From contig VZRZ01005377.1 of NCBI GenBank assembly GCA_013398175.1, positions 946,896 to 1,010,895 on the forward strand: DNA of 64,000 nt, in the 5' to 3' direction. The position numbers and the translations under genes were made by a program. Positions 39,307 to 52,000 of this stretch are shown here, piece after piece; position 1 is the first letter of the stretch, and every line of letters begins with the position of its first letter. The notes under the pieces were generated by a model, which saw only the letters and a program-made list of their open reading frames with translations, ran no database searches and had not been told where the DNA came from. This DNA is from Climacteris rufus (lineage: Eukaryota > Chordata > Aves > Passeriformes > Climacteridae).

Positions 39307-40699
39307 AATATTTAGAGCAGTTCTTGAGTTACTGGAATGCGACAGTATTTAAAGAAAAAAAAATGCTGCAAAAGCTTTTCATTCTATCTGTCTTTCCCCA
39401 GTGTCTCTTGTGGAAATAATCTGGGGCAGTAACATTTCTGTCATTGCCAACAGTCACTGTTGTATTTTAACAACATATGTAAAAGACATAAAGGAAGGTT
39501 CAAGGCAGAGGAAAGAGGAGTCGTCTTTTCTGATGTGGGAAATGGCAAGTACAACAAAAGAACATGGCACTACATGGTGTGGGAACATAAATCATTACAT
39601 AAACTCTGTGGGCAAAATCTACTGAAGTCATAGATTTTGCCATGAACTACAGTAGATCCAGGATTTTATCTGATATGAAGATGGCAAAGCTGAAAACAAA
39701 TCTTAGTTAATGAAAAGTTCTGAATATTAACTAAAGTATGTTAAATTCTTGAACACAACCTATGCAACCATTTTAGGATTCCTTTTTCTGAATGTCTTCT
39801 CTTAAGAATTACCTGCTTCACTCCATTATTTATGTTTTAAAAGAAAAAAGATCCTCTTGAAAACAATAAAATCTTTTCTCACAGAAGACCAGAGGAATAT
39901 ATATGGGCTGGTTTTGGAAACAAGGACAAACACCCAGAGTCCAGCAGCTGCTAACATAGAGGAGCTGTTAAAGGGGATCTCCTGGTATTACATTGCAAGT
40001 TGTCATTTTTAGTAGTAGTGGAGGCATCTATTGATGTAATGGTCTCAGGAGACAGGGGGGCTTAAGTAGTTTTTTGAGACGTGAGGGTACTGACCTGACC
40101 TACTCACAGCAGTTGAATTGTTGGGAAGGTTGATTCATGATTTTACAAAGACCTCACTATTCTTATTCTCCAGAGTGATTATACACCTGACAAATGGTAA
40201 AAGCAACATTACTGGACCTCGGAGAGTTATTCTACTTTTAATGCATGCCATTATTAAGCCTGATAGCCTCTCTTATTGCTGTTTTGATAGCTGCCTGCTG
40301 TTTAAATGAAAGCACCACATTTCCTGACAGCTCATGCACAGGTGGCCCTAGTCTCATTCTAAACAAGATGAGGAGAAGTCAGTCTTGGTCAGGATGGGGG
40401 TAGGAGAGAGATGTCAGTCCATGTCAACCCATGTTTGAACAGAGAATTTCACCTTGTCACAGGAAGAATGAGGGGAAAAAGCCCAGGAGAGGATGCTGCC
40501 AGGCACCACCGTCCCACTGGTGGACTTGGTACGGGACCATCTCTGCTGAGCTTTATGATGTCAAGACAACATAGCCCTATTGTAGCCCTTCTGTGATACC
40601 CTATATGTGCAGGGATTTAAGGTGAAATGCACTGATATCATTATTTATTGATGTCTTTATGCAAACCACAGCCAGAAAAATGGATTAAACTATTGCCAT
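39307..40699. other. Unannotated DNA
   Basis: Between the LTR-like unit and the CpG cluster I see only unique-looking sequence. The frame at 39401-39625 has no domain. Confidence 0.55.
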
Positions 40700-40800
40700 G
40701 TTATTACCGCGATGCCTGTTATTACGGCTTATCCCGGTAATCAGTCGAAGACGCAGAAATAATGAGAGCTGGACTTCGGGCTGTGTTCAGAGCAAGGGCG
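40700..40800. other. CpG cluster with inverted repeat, possible conserved element
   Basis: Eight CpG dinucleotides lie between 40708 and 40800, in surroundings where CpG is scarce. ATTACCG (40703-40709) and CGGTAAT (40735-40741) form a 7-bp inverted repeat, and GTTATTAC occurs twice (40700-40707 and 40718-40725). No reading frame of note crosses it. CpG retention in CpG-poor DNA suggests either low methylation or purifying selection, as in a regulatory element. This is inference; I recognise no specific motif family. Confidence 0.4.
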
Positions 40801-40807
40801 GAAAGGG

Positions 40808-40847
40808 GTAACTAGCTCAGTAACTGAGTAACTAGCTCAGTTACTCT
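40808..40847. repeat. 20-bp tandem duplication with internal hairpin
   Basis: GTAACTAGCTCAGTAACTGA (40808-40827) is followed by GTAACTAGCTCAGTTACTCT (40828-40847). Within it, GAGTAACT (40826-40833) and AGTTACTC (40839-40846) are exact inverted repeats around the 5-nt loop AGCTC, so the sequence can form an 8-bp-stem hairpin. The second copy differs from the first by changes that complete the inverted repeat. Confidence 0.9.
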
Positions 40848-43445
40848 TCCCAGCTATATCAGGAAAGCCCACTTCATGTGTGCATGTCACTGCAAAAGTT
40901 AATAGTGACTAGAAGTGACCAATGTTAGGGGACAGGCCCTGTTCACATGTGTGTTTCATTGCAAACATAACAAACGTTTGGCAATGAAAATGAATTGTTC
41001 CTTGACTTGTAAATATGTGGTTTTAAATATTTGGTTTTAATTTCAAGGTCTCTCTGGGATCCACTAAAGAACCACAAAGCAAGCTTTGACCTTTTGAGGC
41101 CTCTTTTGGGCTAAGCAGTCTTTCTAAGAGAGTTACGAGGCTTTGGCTGGAAGACTCAGCAGGAACCACTGCCTGCTGAAGATGCTCTGTTCCTTGGGAT
41201 TCCCATCCCCACTATATTTCTGAAGCTCTCCATTAAAAGGTATTTATCCCCTACCAAATTCTCAACAGCTGGAAAAGTGCAGCCCACAGACAGCAATCTG
41301 AGTTCCAGGGAGGAAAACCACCCTTCTGTCATAGTTCCCTCTTCTGGGAAACGCTTGTTATTTGCCATCTTAATCACACTTCAGTGATATCAAGGATTCT
41401 CTACTGACTGTTTAGGAAGCTTGAGTACCCACCTCTCTTACTTTGAGTTGCTGTGCTGCTCCAGCTGATTGTTTTAGCATTGTGGCACTTAATCTAAGGA
41501 TATTCAAGTGGGCAGATTGTCCCCTATGAGCCTCAGACAAAGACTGTATGTGGATTAGAGAGTATTTGAGGCCTCTCTAGACACTAGCAGACTTAGGCCC
41601 CTGACAACCTGGATCCGACTTACTGATGCCATGAGAGGAGAGGTGGTGCCATCCCCCCTAAATGCAATTGCTCTCTAGTGTTTCCTGCCTTGTTAATCCC
41701 TGCTTCCTCAAAACTGTGAGAATGAACTGAGCTGTGCGGGTCGATCAGGAACAAAGGAAGGTTCTTTTCCAGGTGTTTATTTAATTTCTCGCCAGCACTG
41801 TCCCACCACAAACACAGCTCTGACCTTTCCTTATTTTACAAAACAAAATCTTGCTAAGCTGCTTGCTTACTTACATCAGCCTCCACAAACCAGTAAAGTT
41901 CAAGGGTGTGGCTTTGGCCTCAACTCTAATTATGGCTTAGGGTTATATTACTTGATTATTTGCTACAGCTTTCTGTGTTTCTGGCTTGAATAAGAGCAAA
42001 AGTGGCAAAAGCCACGGGAAAGCGAGTTCATCCTCAGAGAATTTTTGGCGCAGAGAGAAACAGTAAGTACTAGAAAGCTTATGAGTAAACCTGGAGAGGT
42101 TTGCTACCAGCCTGTTGCAACAAGTCTGTGGATAATATTTTTACCTTATTTAGAATGGTTACAGATCTTGAGAAACTTACCTGAATTCATACACTTAGCT
42201 TTGGCTTAAGGTTTTGTAAAAAGAAGAAATGTTTTTCCTGTGATATTTATTTGGTATCTGGTAGGACCCACTGTGTCACCTGTTTGATCATTCCAAACTC
42301 ATAAGTAGGCAGTGGTACATTGATGGGTTGCCTCTACGTCAAAAAGTTAATTAAACAAAACCTCTTTAAACAACCCTAAAACCCTGTTAGCAAAAGGTGA
42401 GAGTTCAGTCTCAAAAAGGACAAGGTACCATTTAGAAAAAGCTTTTTCACACTGGTTTTGTTCTGTTCTCAGTCAAGCTGCACATAAAATTGCTAATGCC
42501 TACAAAGAGGGCAAAATTAGAATATCACTTAATGTCTGATAATCCTACCCCAAACATACTCCCTCTGGGTAACAGTTGTACTCTCATGAGCTTTACTTTA
42601 AAAACTTTGGAAAAAAATACAGATGAAAGAGGCTTTTTATTCTTTCCTTTCTGAGTAGCTGTAAGTTCCCTTTGTGGTGGTAACGCAGTGGTCATAGTCA
42701 TTTACTAAGGTCTGACACCTGTTCTGGAGAAGAAGATCAGAGACAAAAGGAGGTTAAAGATCTCATTTTTCAGAGCTGTTGTGCACATGGAAACCACCTC
42801 TGATTTCAAAAGAATGTCTTTCAGTGTATTTTTTTCAAGCTCTAAATTATTGCAGAAAGCCATGTGGGGCAAAGAGAACTCAGTGGCCCCTCAGACTCAG
42901 CCCTAAGAGTCTCAAACATCTGACCACACAAGTCAAAGGGTCATGGTCCCAGTGGATCTGGAGAAGGCTTGGGATTGCTGATGAGGCTTCCATGACTGCC
43001 AGTGTTGTGGTCTGCACTATCTTAGCACTCACACCCCTCTGAAACCAGGACCCCACTGCAAGAGATGGAAGGAAGAATGACAGTTCCTGCTCTGAATTTT
43101 AAGAGGTGAAGACCAACAAAAAAAGTGGTTCACTCATACTCATTTGACAGGACAGTGCTGATGCTGAATCAAAATCCAAAGCCCCTCATGTGTCTAATCC
43201 AGAGGCCTCTAAGTGGCCAACCCAGGGACATCATCTCACTTCTCCTAACTACTGTGAGAAGAAACCTTTTCCCTTTTGCCTCCATTTTTTCAATAAATAT
43301 AAATGTACAGAAACTGAATATGGATAACTACAGTTCTTTACACAATCCCATTTATACTGAAAGTTAACCTTGCAGTAAGGAATTTAGCCTTGCCTTTTCC
43401 ATCATTTCTATTCCAAAAACATAGTAAAATAGGATTTGCCACCAT

Positions 43446-43477
43446 CTTTGAAAGCTGAATGCTTTGAAAGCTGAAGA
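43446..43477. repeat. 16-bp tandem duplication
   Basis: CTTTGAAAGCTGAATG (43446-43461) is followed by CTTTGAAAGCTGAAGA (43462-43477), matching at 14 of 16 bases. Small replication-slippage duplication. Confidence 0.88.
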
Positions 43478-46400
43478 AACATCATTTTGCCATATCTTTC
43501 CAAAACATAAGAATCATCCTTTTTTAGGTTTTCCTATTTAGCTCAAAGGGTTCCTTTTGCCAAGACACTTGGTTCCCTTGTAAGGTACACAGGCACTTTG
43601 AGAAGGACTGCCTGTTACTCTTGTTCCAATTGTTTATGTTGCCTCCATCGAGATCAGAGGATTTTCATGCTGCATGAGGGTATCTCTTCTTGTGAGTTTC
43701 CCTCTCAGTATTTGCCCTTCTGCAGGAGCTGGAGGTCTTATTGCCTTATTGTCTATTTTGAAACCAGGCTGAGGAACTGATTCTGATCCATCTGACACTG
43801 AGCTAAATCAGGAAAGCCACAAGGAAGAGAGACACTGCTTTCATGGAACAAAACCAGGAATGTGCTCAAAATTTGATTCACCTTAGCCATGACATATTGA
43901 GAAGTCACAGATCATGTTCTGAGCTCCAAAAAAGGTCCTGAGTGAAAATGGATTTTTTAAACTCTTTCAGCTTTGCAGAGGAAGCTTAGTGAGGAGTACA
44001 CAGAACCAGCTACACATGCATGCATGTTGCAACAGCCTAGCCTGGGACAGCAACTTTGTCAGGCACAAAGGGACTGCTATCCTGGCAGTGCCTGGTCAGT
44101 GGGTAGGGACTTCCAGCTCACACACAACCTCTTTGGCTAAAACCATACCAGCAAACCAACCAGTGCCAACACACAGACACGGGTACTGTTGCACAGCCAT
44201 CTCTGCTAATTCACTGCTGCTGTGCAGCACTACACAGGAAACCATACAGAAAATACACTCCCTTCTGTATCTATATTGTTAAGATGTCCTGTGCTAGCTA
44301 GCATTCCTGGGCACTGTTCAAGGGAGAGCATAAGGCAGGGACTGTTCCCAGAAGTCAGGATAGATGAGTCCATTATGTTGAGGAGAGGTAAAGAGAGTTT
44401 AGCCATATGGATGCAAGCCAGTCCCTTTGCTCTCATTCTCACTGCCTGTGCTATGGGTAGATGTTTTTAATATCCATGAGAAAATTTCACAGGTATAACA
44501 CCCTAGATACTGTGAGGTAGTGACCCATTCTGTCATTAGGTCATTACCAGTTCTTAATAAACATTGCCTTTTATATTTTGAATAGGGTCACTTTTGTTTG
44601 ACAGAAAATGCGCTCCTTGGCTGCATGTAAACCTCATTACTAATAGCTAAGCTTCCTTTCTGTTTTTTTGGTTTTTTTGAAAATATACAGCTGTTTCAAT
44701 TGTAGTTAGGCCTGCTTTTGGGGATTAGCACTTTTATTTCTGATTAAAATATCTACACAGTAATGTCATTGAAGCAATTGTTCCAAAGTAAATGCATCGG
44801 TTGTGGTTTTCATTATCAGGATAATCTTGCTCTCTCCCTCACACCCAAGCAGTGAAATCCTTCCCTTTCTAGCAATATAAAACCACATCAATGTGCAGAG
44901 CAGATTTTAAACAGTTTACTGCTCACTACCCATTAAACCATTTTACAAACAATAATGAAACAGGAAATAACAAAGCATGCCCTTTGAATTAATATGCAGG
45001 ATAAAATACTCAGAGTTTCTTTGCAGTCCATAAACTGCTCCAGCTGTGTGTTCATGGTTTATGGCATTTTGAATACAGTGCTCCTCAGCAAAATGAAAAC
45101 CTTCTCCACAGTTGGGGACCTGTTGCGGCTCCGTGGGCTCTCACGTGTAGTGGAGGTGGCAGAGGTGCCCCATGCTGCTGCAGGATGCCAAAACCCAGTG
45201 TAGCTCCCCAGCTGAAGAGAAACCCTGCCAGTACAAAAGAAATATGGAACCCTTATTTTCCCCCTGCTGTAAATCTAAATAAATCAGAGGAGAATCTGAT
45301 GATACTGATGCTACAGAGATGAACCTTGCAGTGGGATGAGGCACCTCCTGGGCTGGGAATGGTGGAGGAGTACTGCCACCTCTTGGCTAGATCCTACAAT
45401 GTCCATGTCTGAGGAAGACTGTCCCATCATCCAGACCATGAGTAGCACCTATTGTTGTAGGAGAAAAAAAAATTTAAAGGTCTGTTTTGTTCCATTGTTA
45501 AATAGCACTTGCACGTGTGAACATTTATTAATTCCCATCAGTTTGGTTCCCCATGTACTATGTCTAAGGCAGTGTCCTAACAAAGATGCCAGAAAAACAC
45601 TATAAGAGTCATTATCTCACAGCAAGACCAAGCAGCAAATTCAGCTGATGTAAAGCAACCCCTCCAGCCTTCCAGTGCTGGGCTTATCCCAAGGCGACAA
45701 CATTTGTGGGGAGATTTATGGTATTTTTATATATGATGATGGAGCCCTTCCAAAGGAATAAATTACATATCAGTGTTGCACTGATGCTAGGCAGGTAATG
45801 ATAGTCTCAGAGGGGACCCAACAACATCTTGCAAACATCTGTGGTCATTTGTGTGAGTGCCAATTAACCTGTGGTGGTCTGGGAGATGAGGAGTGGTCTA
45901 TCTTTGCTTCTGGAAGTTAAGACAATTTTGAGAGAAGTTTCCAGGCACTGGCAGGGGAACTCCTCACGTTTTTCATGGAAAACAGAAACTTTGCCGTGCT
46001 CTGTGTTGTTTTGTAAGCCATCAGCTGTCCAGCCGTAATTGGTTTCACTAGGGGCTGGGAAGGCAGTAGGGCAAGAGCACAGTGATGAGGGCTCATTCTT
46101 TTCTGCCATTGACTCAGAGAACACCTTTGAGTCTGGTTTTGTGTATGTGCTTCAACACTCCCTGGTAAAGAAAAGCTGACCACCTTCCCAAGGACCCTTG
46201 AGATGTTTAGTCAGAAGGGTTGTAGCTCTTGTCAAGTGCCTCTATGTCCAGACAGCTCCATGTCTTGGGTCCCCAACATGTACAGGTGCCTCTGCATAAC
46301 ACCTGCTGTTTGGTTTGTGCCTGGCAGCAGAACATCATGGTTGATTACTTAATCTGGAGGGTCACTGAAAACACTTTTCTGAAGTGAGCTGGCAAATAGA

Positions 46401-46638
46401 ATTAGAGATGTTTGGGGTTTTTTTAAGTAAGAGAACCCATATTGATGGTTAAATACAAACTGTAGAGCAGAGGTTTAAGCACTATCCTTTCACTCTTTTG
46501 GTTTTAGTTTTTCTCATAATTGGCAAAACCTTCAGGAGGGTTTTTAGTTTATTAGGAGGACCCCAAGAGTTGCTTGGCTTTTTCCCTCCCTTTGGGTAAC
46601 AGTATTATAAAAACTTGATCCCTGTGATTGTAAACAGG

Positions 46639-46657
46639 AAAAAAAAAAAAAAAAAAA
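46639..46657 (+). repeat. Poly(A) tract, 19 bp
   Basis: Nineteen A following ACAGG. There is no AATAAA within 30 bp upstream, and I did not find a matching flanking duplication, so there is no support for a retrocopy here. Confidence 0.9.
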
Positions 46658-47241
46658 GAGTGTGTTGGGAAATGCAATAACAGCTTGTCAGAAAAAGCAA
46701 GCAAACTGTATCCGGAAAGTCCATATGTATTTGCCTTCCAAAAGTGCCATGAAAATGAAACTTTTCAACATGAGAAGTACTTACCAGAGTGGAAATTAAA
46801 ATGCTGAATATCCACAGCTTTACACTCTGTAATGAAGTAGGAAAGTCTTTGCAATCTCTTGTGTCTCAGAAATCATCCTCCTTTATTCTGAAATGCTTTA
46901 TGGTAGCAGAATTTAATTGTAGATTTCCCTGTTTGTTTTGTATGTTTGTATAAATAAAATTTGACTTCATATAATATTTCTATATTGCAGTCCAACTTAC
47001 AGAATAATTATAGTATTAAAACCTAAACTTCTGCAAGAACAGCTCTCATATGTTGTAGAATCACTTGGCTTTGTGTTGCCGTGAAACATCCTCAGTCTAC
47101 ATAGATGCAGAGCATGTTTAACCAATTTTTCCAATATAAATACTTTGCAGTAAAGAACGAGGCCAGACTTTCATGTTTATGTGTCAGACATAGATCCATG
47201 CTGTATCCTGCCAACCTTTTGTAACATTTAAATATATGTAC

Positions 47242-47261
47242 ATACATATATATATATATAT
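47242..47261. repeat. TA dinucleotide repeat
   Basis: TACATACATATATATATATAT, about eight clean TA units after two TACA units. Simple sequence. Confidence 0.9.
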
Positions 47262-50200
47262 CTTAATAATACTAATTACCTGATGAAACAGTCTTCCACT
47301 TCCTATTCTCTCCCCTCAGGGCAGCTGTTTATGGCATGTGAGGGAGGGCACATGGTTCAGACTTGGAAACGGGATGTAATCAAGGCAGGTATAAAAATAA
47401 TTTCATTTTGTAAAGGTTTCTCAGGTTTAATTGAGCTCTTAACAGGCACAGTAAAATGTGATGGTGATGTGATTGACAAAATTTGACCATATCTTTCTGT
47501 ATGAAATCCTGAGCAAAAGTGTATTTTGTTTCAGATTACTTTTGACTCCTGTTTTGCTTCTTCTTTGAGAATATCAAGAGAACTGGGAAAAGAGTTCTGA
47601 AAAATTGCAGTTCTTGTACTTTATCTTATAGTTCTGGGAACAAAAGTTTGGTCTTCTGAGATGTGTGTTACTTTCTCTTCTTTTAATAGTAGAGGCTTCA
47701 TAAGTACTCAAGGTGATGAAAGTAGCATGTGATGGCCTCACCTACAAACTTCAGAAGGATTCTGTGATAATTTCATTTCTATAACATACTGTATTAGTTA
47801 AAAGAAAACTTGATTCTCTCAAACACAACATTTTAAAAGCATTTAAGTGCTTGATCAAGGGGTCATGCCTCTGAAGTGGATATTGACTCCCAGCTGCCAG
47901 TACATACTGTCACTCTTTAGCCTGACCACCTGAGTAACTTTGCTCCTTTCACTAGGCAAAGGGAGCTCCTCCATGCAAATACACTTACGTACACACTCCT
48001 CTCTCTGCCTGACCATGGTTATTAAAACCACAATAATTTTAATTTGTAGATGTGTTTTTCTGCCACTTGGGGCTTTTGCATCCCACTGAGCCTGTGCAGG
48101 AAATCCACAGTCAGGAGGCTCCACCTGGCCCTGGTGCACTGCCAAGGAGGAAACCTGGCGTGAAGCAGGAGGTGCATGGATCTCACAGCAACACCTTCCT
48201 CACTCAGTGGGAAACTCGGTTGAAAATCTGCAGACTGTGCATGAAAAAGGAGAAAAATACCCTGAAGAGGTCATTGCATTTTTCTTTGTAGAGTTACTGT
48301 GTGTGTTGTTAAGGTTCAGGCTTCACTTGCTGTGTATCTCCTTCTTCAGTGTTTATTCATATTCAGTAACACAGGTGAAGTCAGTGCTGTACAAATAGCA
48401 TTTATATAATGCAAGGTAAAAGCCTACAAAGCCCCATGAGATCAGTATTCCTATTGCTTCTGAGTTATAGGTGAGGGAATTAGCACAGCAAGTCTAATAG
48501 AGGAGACTTGCCATTCAGAGCCAAGTCATCTCATCTGTTGTTTTATTCCACCTCTAACTCTCCATTGTCCTGTGACTTTGGGTAATTGCCTTTCTAGAAT
48601 CCATGGTGAAATAATTTTTATCCTCTGACCCAGCCATCGGTGTGTGGTGGTGTTTCCCTGGCAGAGCAGGTTGGCCACTTTCTCCTCCTTACATTAAGTG
48701 AAGCAACCCAAATTTTTCCCTCCTTCTTTGCTGACTTAATATCTTCCTCTGCCCTCATCCCTAAACCACTCAAGGCAGCAAGTATATTCTTCAGAGTCTT
48801 AAAAAGGCACATCGTGTCCTAGGTAATGCTGTCCAAGCTTAGATCACACCCAAGCTACAAATAATAAATGCCAAGGAAATCTTGTTGAACAATGTTGATT
48901 GCGAAATAATTGTGGGGGATGAGAGTGGATAGAGAAGCAATAATGGTTTTGCTGTAACTAGCAATCTACCTATGGGGAGCAGAACGCTACTGCTGGGTTT
49001 GAAACTCCCATGTCCTTAGTTGTTGCAAGGATACCTGAAACTTGGGTAAGTACCTTTTCTTGGCCAGTGACATAAATCTGTGAAACCTAAGACACAGGGC
49101 TGGACCTCCTGAATCATCAGCTCCAGTGCCTTGCTGACACAGGCAACCACACCATACATTAATCTATAAATAAAAATACTGGAAAGATTTTGCTCAGCAG
49201 CACTCTTTGCAGAAGCCATATACACAGCAAAAGAGAAATAAGGCAGCTGGTGAAAACAGCACTCAGAAGGAACTTCTGGCTCTGACACACTAGACCTCAG
49301 TCATTCTGTGGGCCATAGCCACTGAAATTAAAGCATACTATTTAGTTTCAATTAAAAAATATTAAAAAAACCCTGGATATTTTAACTATTGCTGGTCCTT
49401 TGATAGGTTTTTTATTTCTGTAAGGAAGTTTCTAGTCTTGCAAAATTCTGGGGGAAAAGTAACCAAAAGGATGAAGTCCTGTAAAATTAAAATATGACAA
49501 AATACCCGTAGCATCTCATAAAATTTCTCCTTTGGTAAAATCCTACTTTTCCTCTATTTGAAGGATTCATGTAAGAAGAAAAAATGAATTACAGAGAGTG
49601 TCCTACAGCTATAAGTATCAGATTGGTACAGCTTTACGGCAGGATGTAGCATTTCTATTGTGTTTATTTATTTTCCTGATGATAAGGACAAAGTTTTATA
49701 TGACTCAATTTAGATCAGTGCGATATACAGTAGTTAACACTTGATGCTATTAAAAGCAGTGTTTCAATCACCTGGAAAAGTCAATTTAATTTCTGAAGAT
49801 AGTCAGCTCTGTTGGTGACATGTATTTTCTACAGTCTTTCTGTTATTTATGCCTCATCTTGTGTTTTCAGCTTCTTAATTAAAGTGGAAATTGAATGCAC
49901 TTTTTTTTAAAGGGAACAAAGTGGAAATGATTGATGAAAAGTAGCTGCGAGAATTGCCACTCTCTGAAACCACTTGATTTGGCTGTCACAGAGGACTTTC
50001 CAAAGGCTAAATTAGAAGGGTAAAACAAAGGAGCATTGTATGTTGAGACTGCAGATGGTAGTCTGAACCCCGGGGTCTAGGCAGATTAATTTCAGTACAA
50101 ATTTATACTGCTTTAAGGATATACTGTTGCTGTATTGATAACAATGTAATTAAAGAATCATTATAGATTGATTTAAACATACAGTAAAAATGAAACCTTG

Positions 50201-52000
50201 CAGGAGAGACTAAAACTTCAGAGAAAAAACGTAATTCTTTCAAGGGACAATTTGAGGGCTTTTTTCCCTTTTTTTGCACATCCCAATTGTCTTGTTGCCT
50301 TCAGCAGCTTTGATACTGAGCCAATCCTTGAGCACTGAGTACTGAAAACAAGAAGACTTTAAAATCTTGAGTCGTATCTTTTTGCAAATGTCTTTGAAAT
50401 GTTTGAGGCCAGCATTTCTTCTTTAAGGCTCATCTTTTAGATGTTTGTGTAGAGCTGAATATAATTTGACTGAATAATATTTTCTGATGGTTTAGGGCTT
50501 AGGGTCAGGGTGATATGTAAGTGTGCATCTCACGGTGCTCCTCTCACTCTGCCTGATCTGAGTATTACTGGAGCAAAGGCAGAGGGATCACGAATGATGG
50601 ACATTGACTTTATCTATTAAGTGTGATGAAGCAAAAAATAAATGTGTGTTTTTATGTTTATGTATATTTATATGCATTTGAATGGCTGCAAGCTGACTAT
50701 TGCACCTAATAGCATCTCAGCGTCCTGAGATGAAGGGCAGCCAAAATTCAATCTTGCCTCAACAGCAGATTTAAAGTCTACCTCAAATACAAGATTCATG
50801 GGGATTAGATATATATTGGACTATTATTATCCTTTTTTATAGAACTGGAGACTGAATCCATGATACTGCACCCTGAACACAAACATCAGCTCTACTCTTA
50901 GTCATAGGTGTATCTTGTACTAACAGTGATCTTATCTAGTAGTGACAATGTACAAAGACAGTGTGAACTCTCACTGTTTCCCCAGGATGAGCTGGCAGGA
51001 AATTTGAAGAAGGCTACTGTGGTTCAGATTTGACCATAAAGAACACAGGAAATATTTATTTAGAGTTAGAATTAGCACCTGCTCCTTCGGTGGTGTGGTA
51101 AGAACTCTGAAAGGTGCCATTCAGGAAATGAGTGGGTGGAGGTCTGGGAGGTGACTGGAAGGTCTGAGAGCTGGCAAGAAGCTCTTTGCTCAAGCCCTGT
51201 TTGTATTTATGGGGGCACGGGCAAGTACAGTGTAAGTGCCCAAGGACATTGTGTCTATACAGGCCTCCACAGGATTTAAGCAAAATATTATTGACTTGAA
51301 GGGCAAGTTTCCAGTCCTTGGGAAGTTCTCCTGCACAACCATTTCCAGGTGATCTGCATGTGCACTCAGAGAAGTGGCTACCAAGGTAATTTATGATTCT
51401 CCTGGATCTAGGACTAATTATGCCGTGCCTCTCTCCTGGTGGTGAGGGCATGATGGACTGTTCCATCAGTCCATAATTGTCAGCTTTTAAGATAATGGTG
51501 CCTCTGGCTTTTCAACAGGAACTTTTGCTTCACTGACGAGATGGAGGTTCCCCTGCAAAGTCCTGCATCACAGACATTCTTATCTAGGCTAAGGTTCCTT
51601 TGCAATAGTCTGGTAAAGGAAGGAAAAATTTAAAAATCTGGTGCTCAGTATTTATACAGTAGGGGCAGTTTTACAAGATCTGCTCATATTTATTTCCTTC
51701 ACTGGGATCCATCTTTCCTAATTTAAGTGGGCTATACTGTGGGTGTCTAGACTGGAGCTAGTCAGGCAACCACACCTTAGAGTTCTTTGAGGCCCAGTTA
51801 ATTTATCAGTGGAAGTCTGGGATATGTTTCACCTGATCCCAGACTCTATTGGTATGCTGAAGAGATCTCTATTGACTGTGAAAGGAGTCTCAGTGACAAG
51901 CTTAGATACATATGCTTATTTTGTATATCCCTAAAACAAGAAAAGATAAATCCCAGCCTCTGACCACATATTCAAATTTTGAAAATGAATAGGCCCAGAG

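Larger units (their letters stand above)
40848..52000. other. Long unannotated stretch
   Basis: Apart from small tandem repeats and homopolymers listed separately, no transposon or gene is recognisable. The longest frame, 51056-51466 on the minus strand, has no domain and overlaps another open frame. CTGCCACCTCTTGG at 45373-45386 loosely resembles a CTCF core but differs at key positions. Confidence 0.55.

Noticed and set aside
45373..45386. CTCF-like core CTGCCACCTCTTGG
   Set aside because: Two mismatches at conserved core positions make it no better than chance in 64 kb.
46639..46657. Poly(A) run as a retrocopy tail
   Set aside because: No AATAAA upstream and no flanking duplication.
51056..51466. 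136-codon minus-strand frame
   Set aside because: No domain, low-complexity start, and a second frame open over the same bases.
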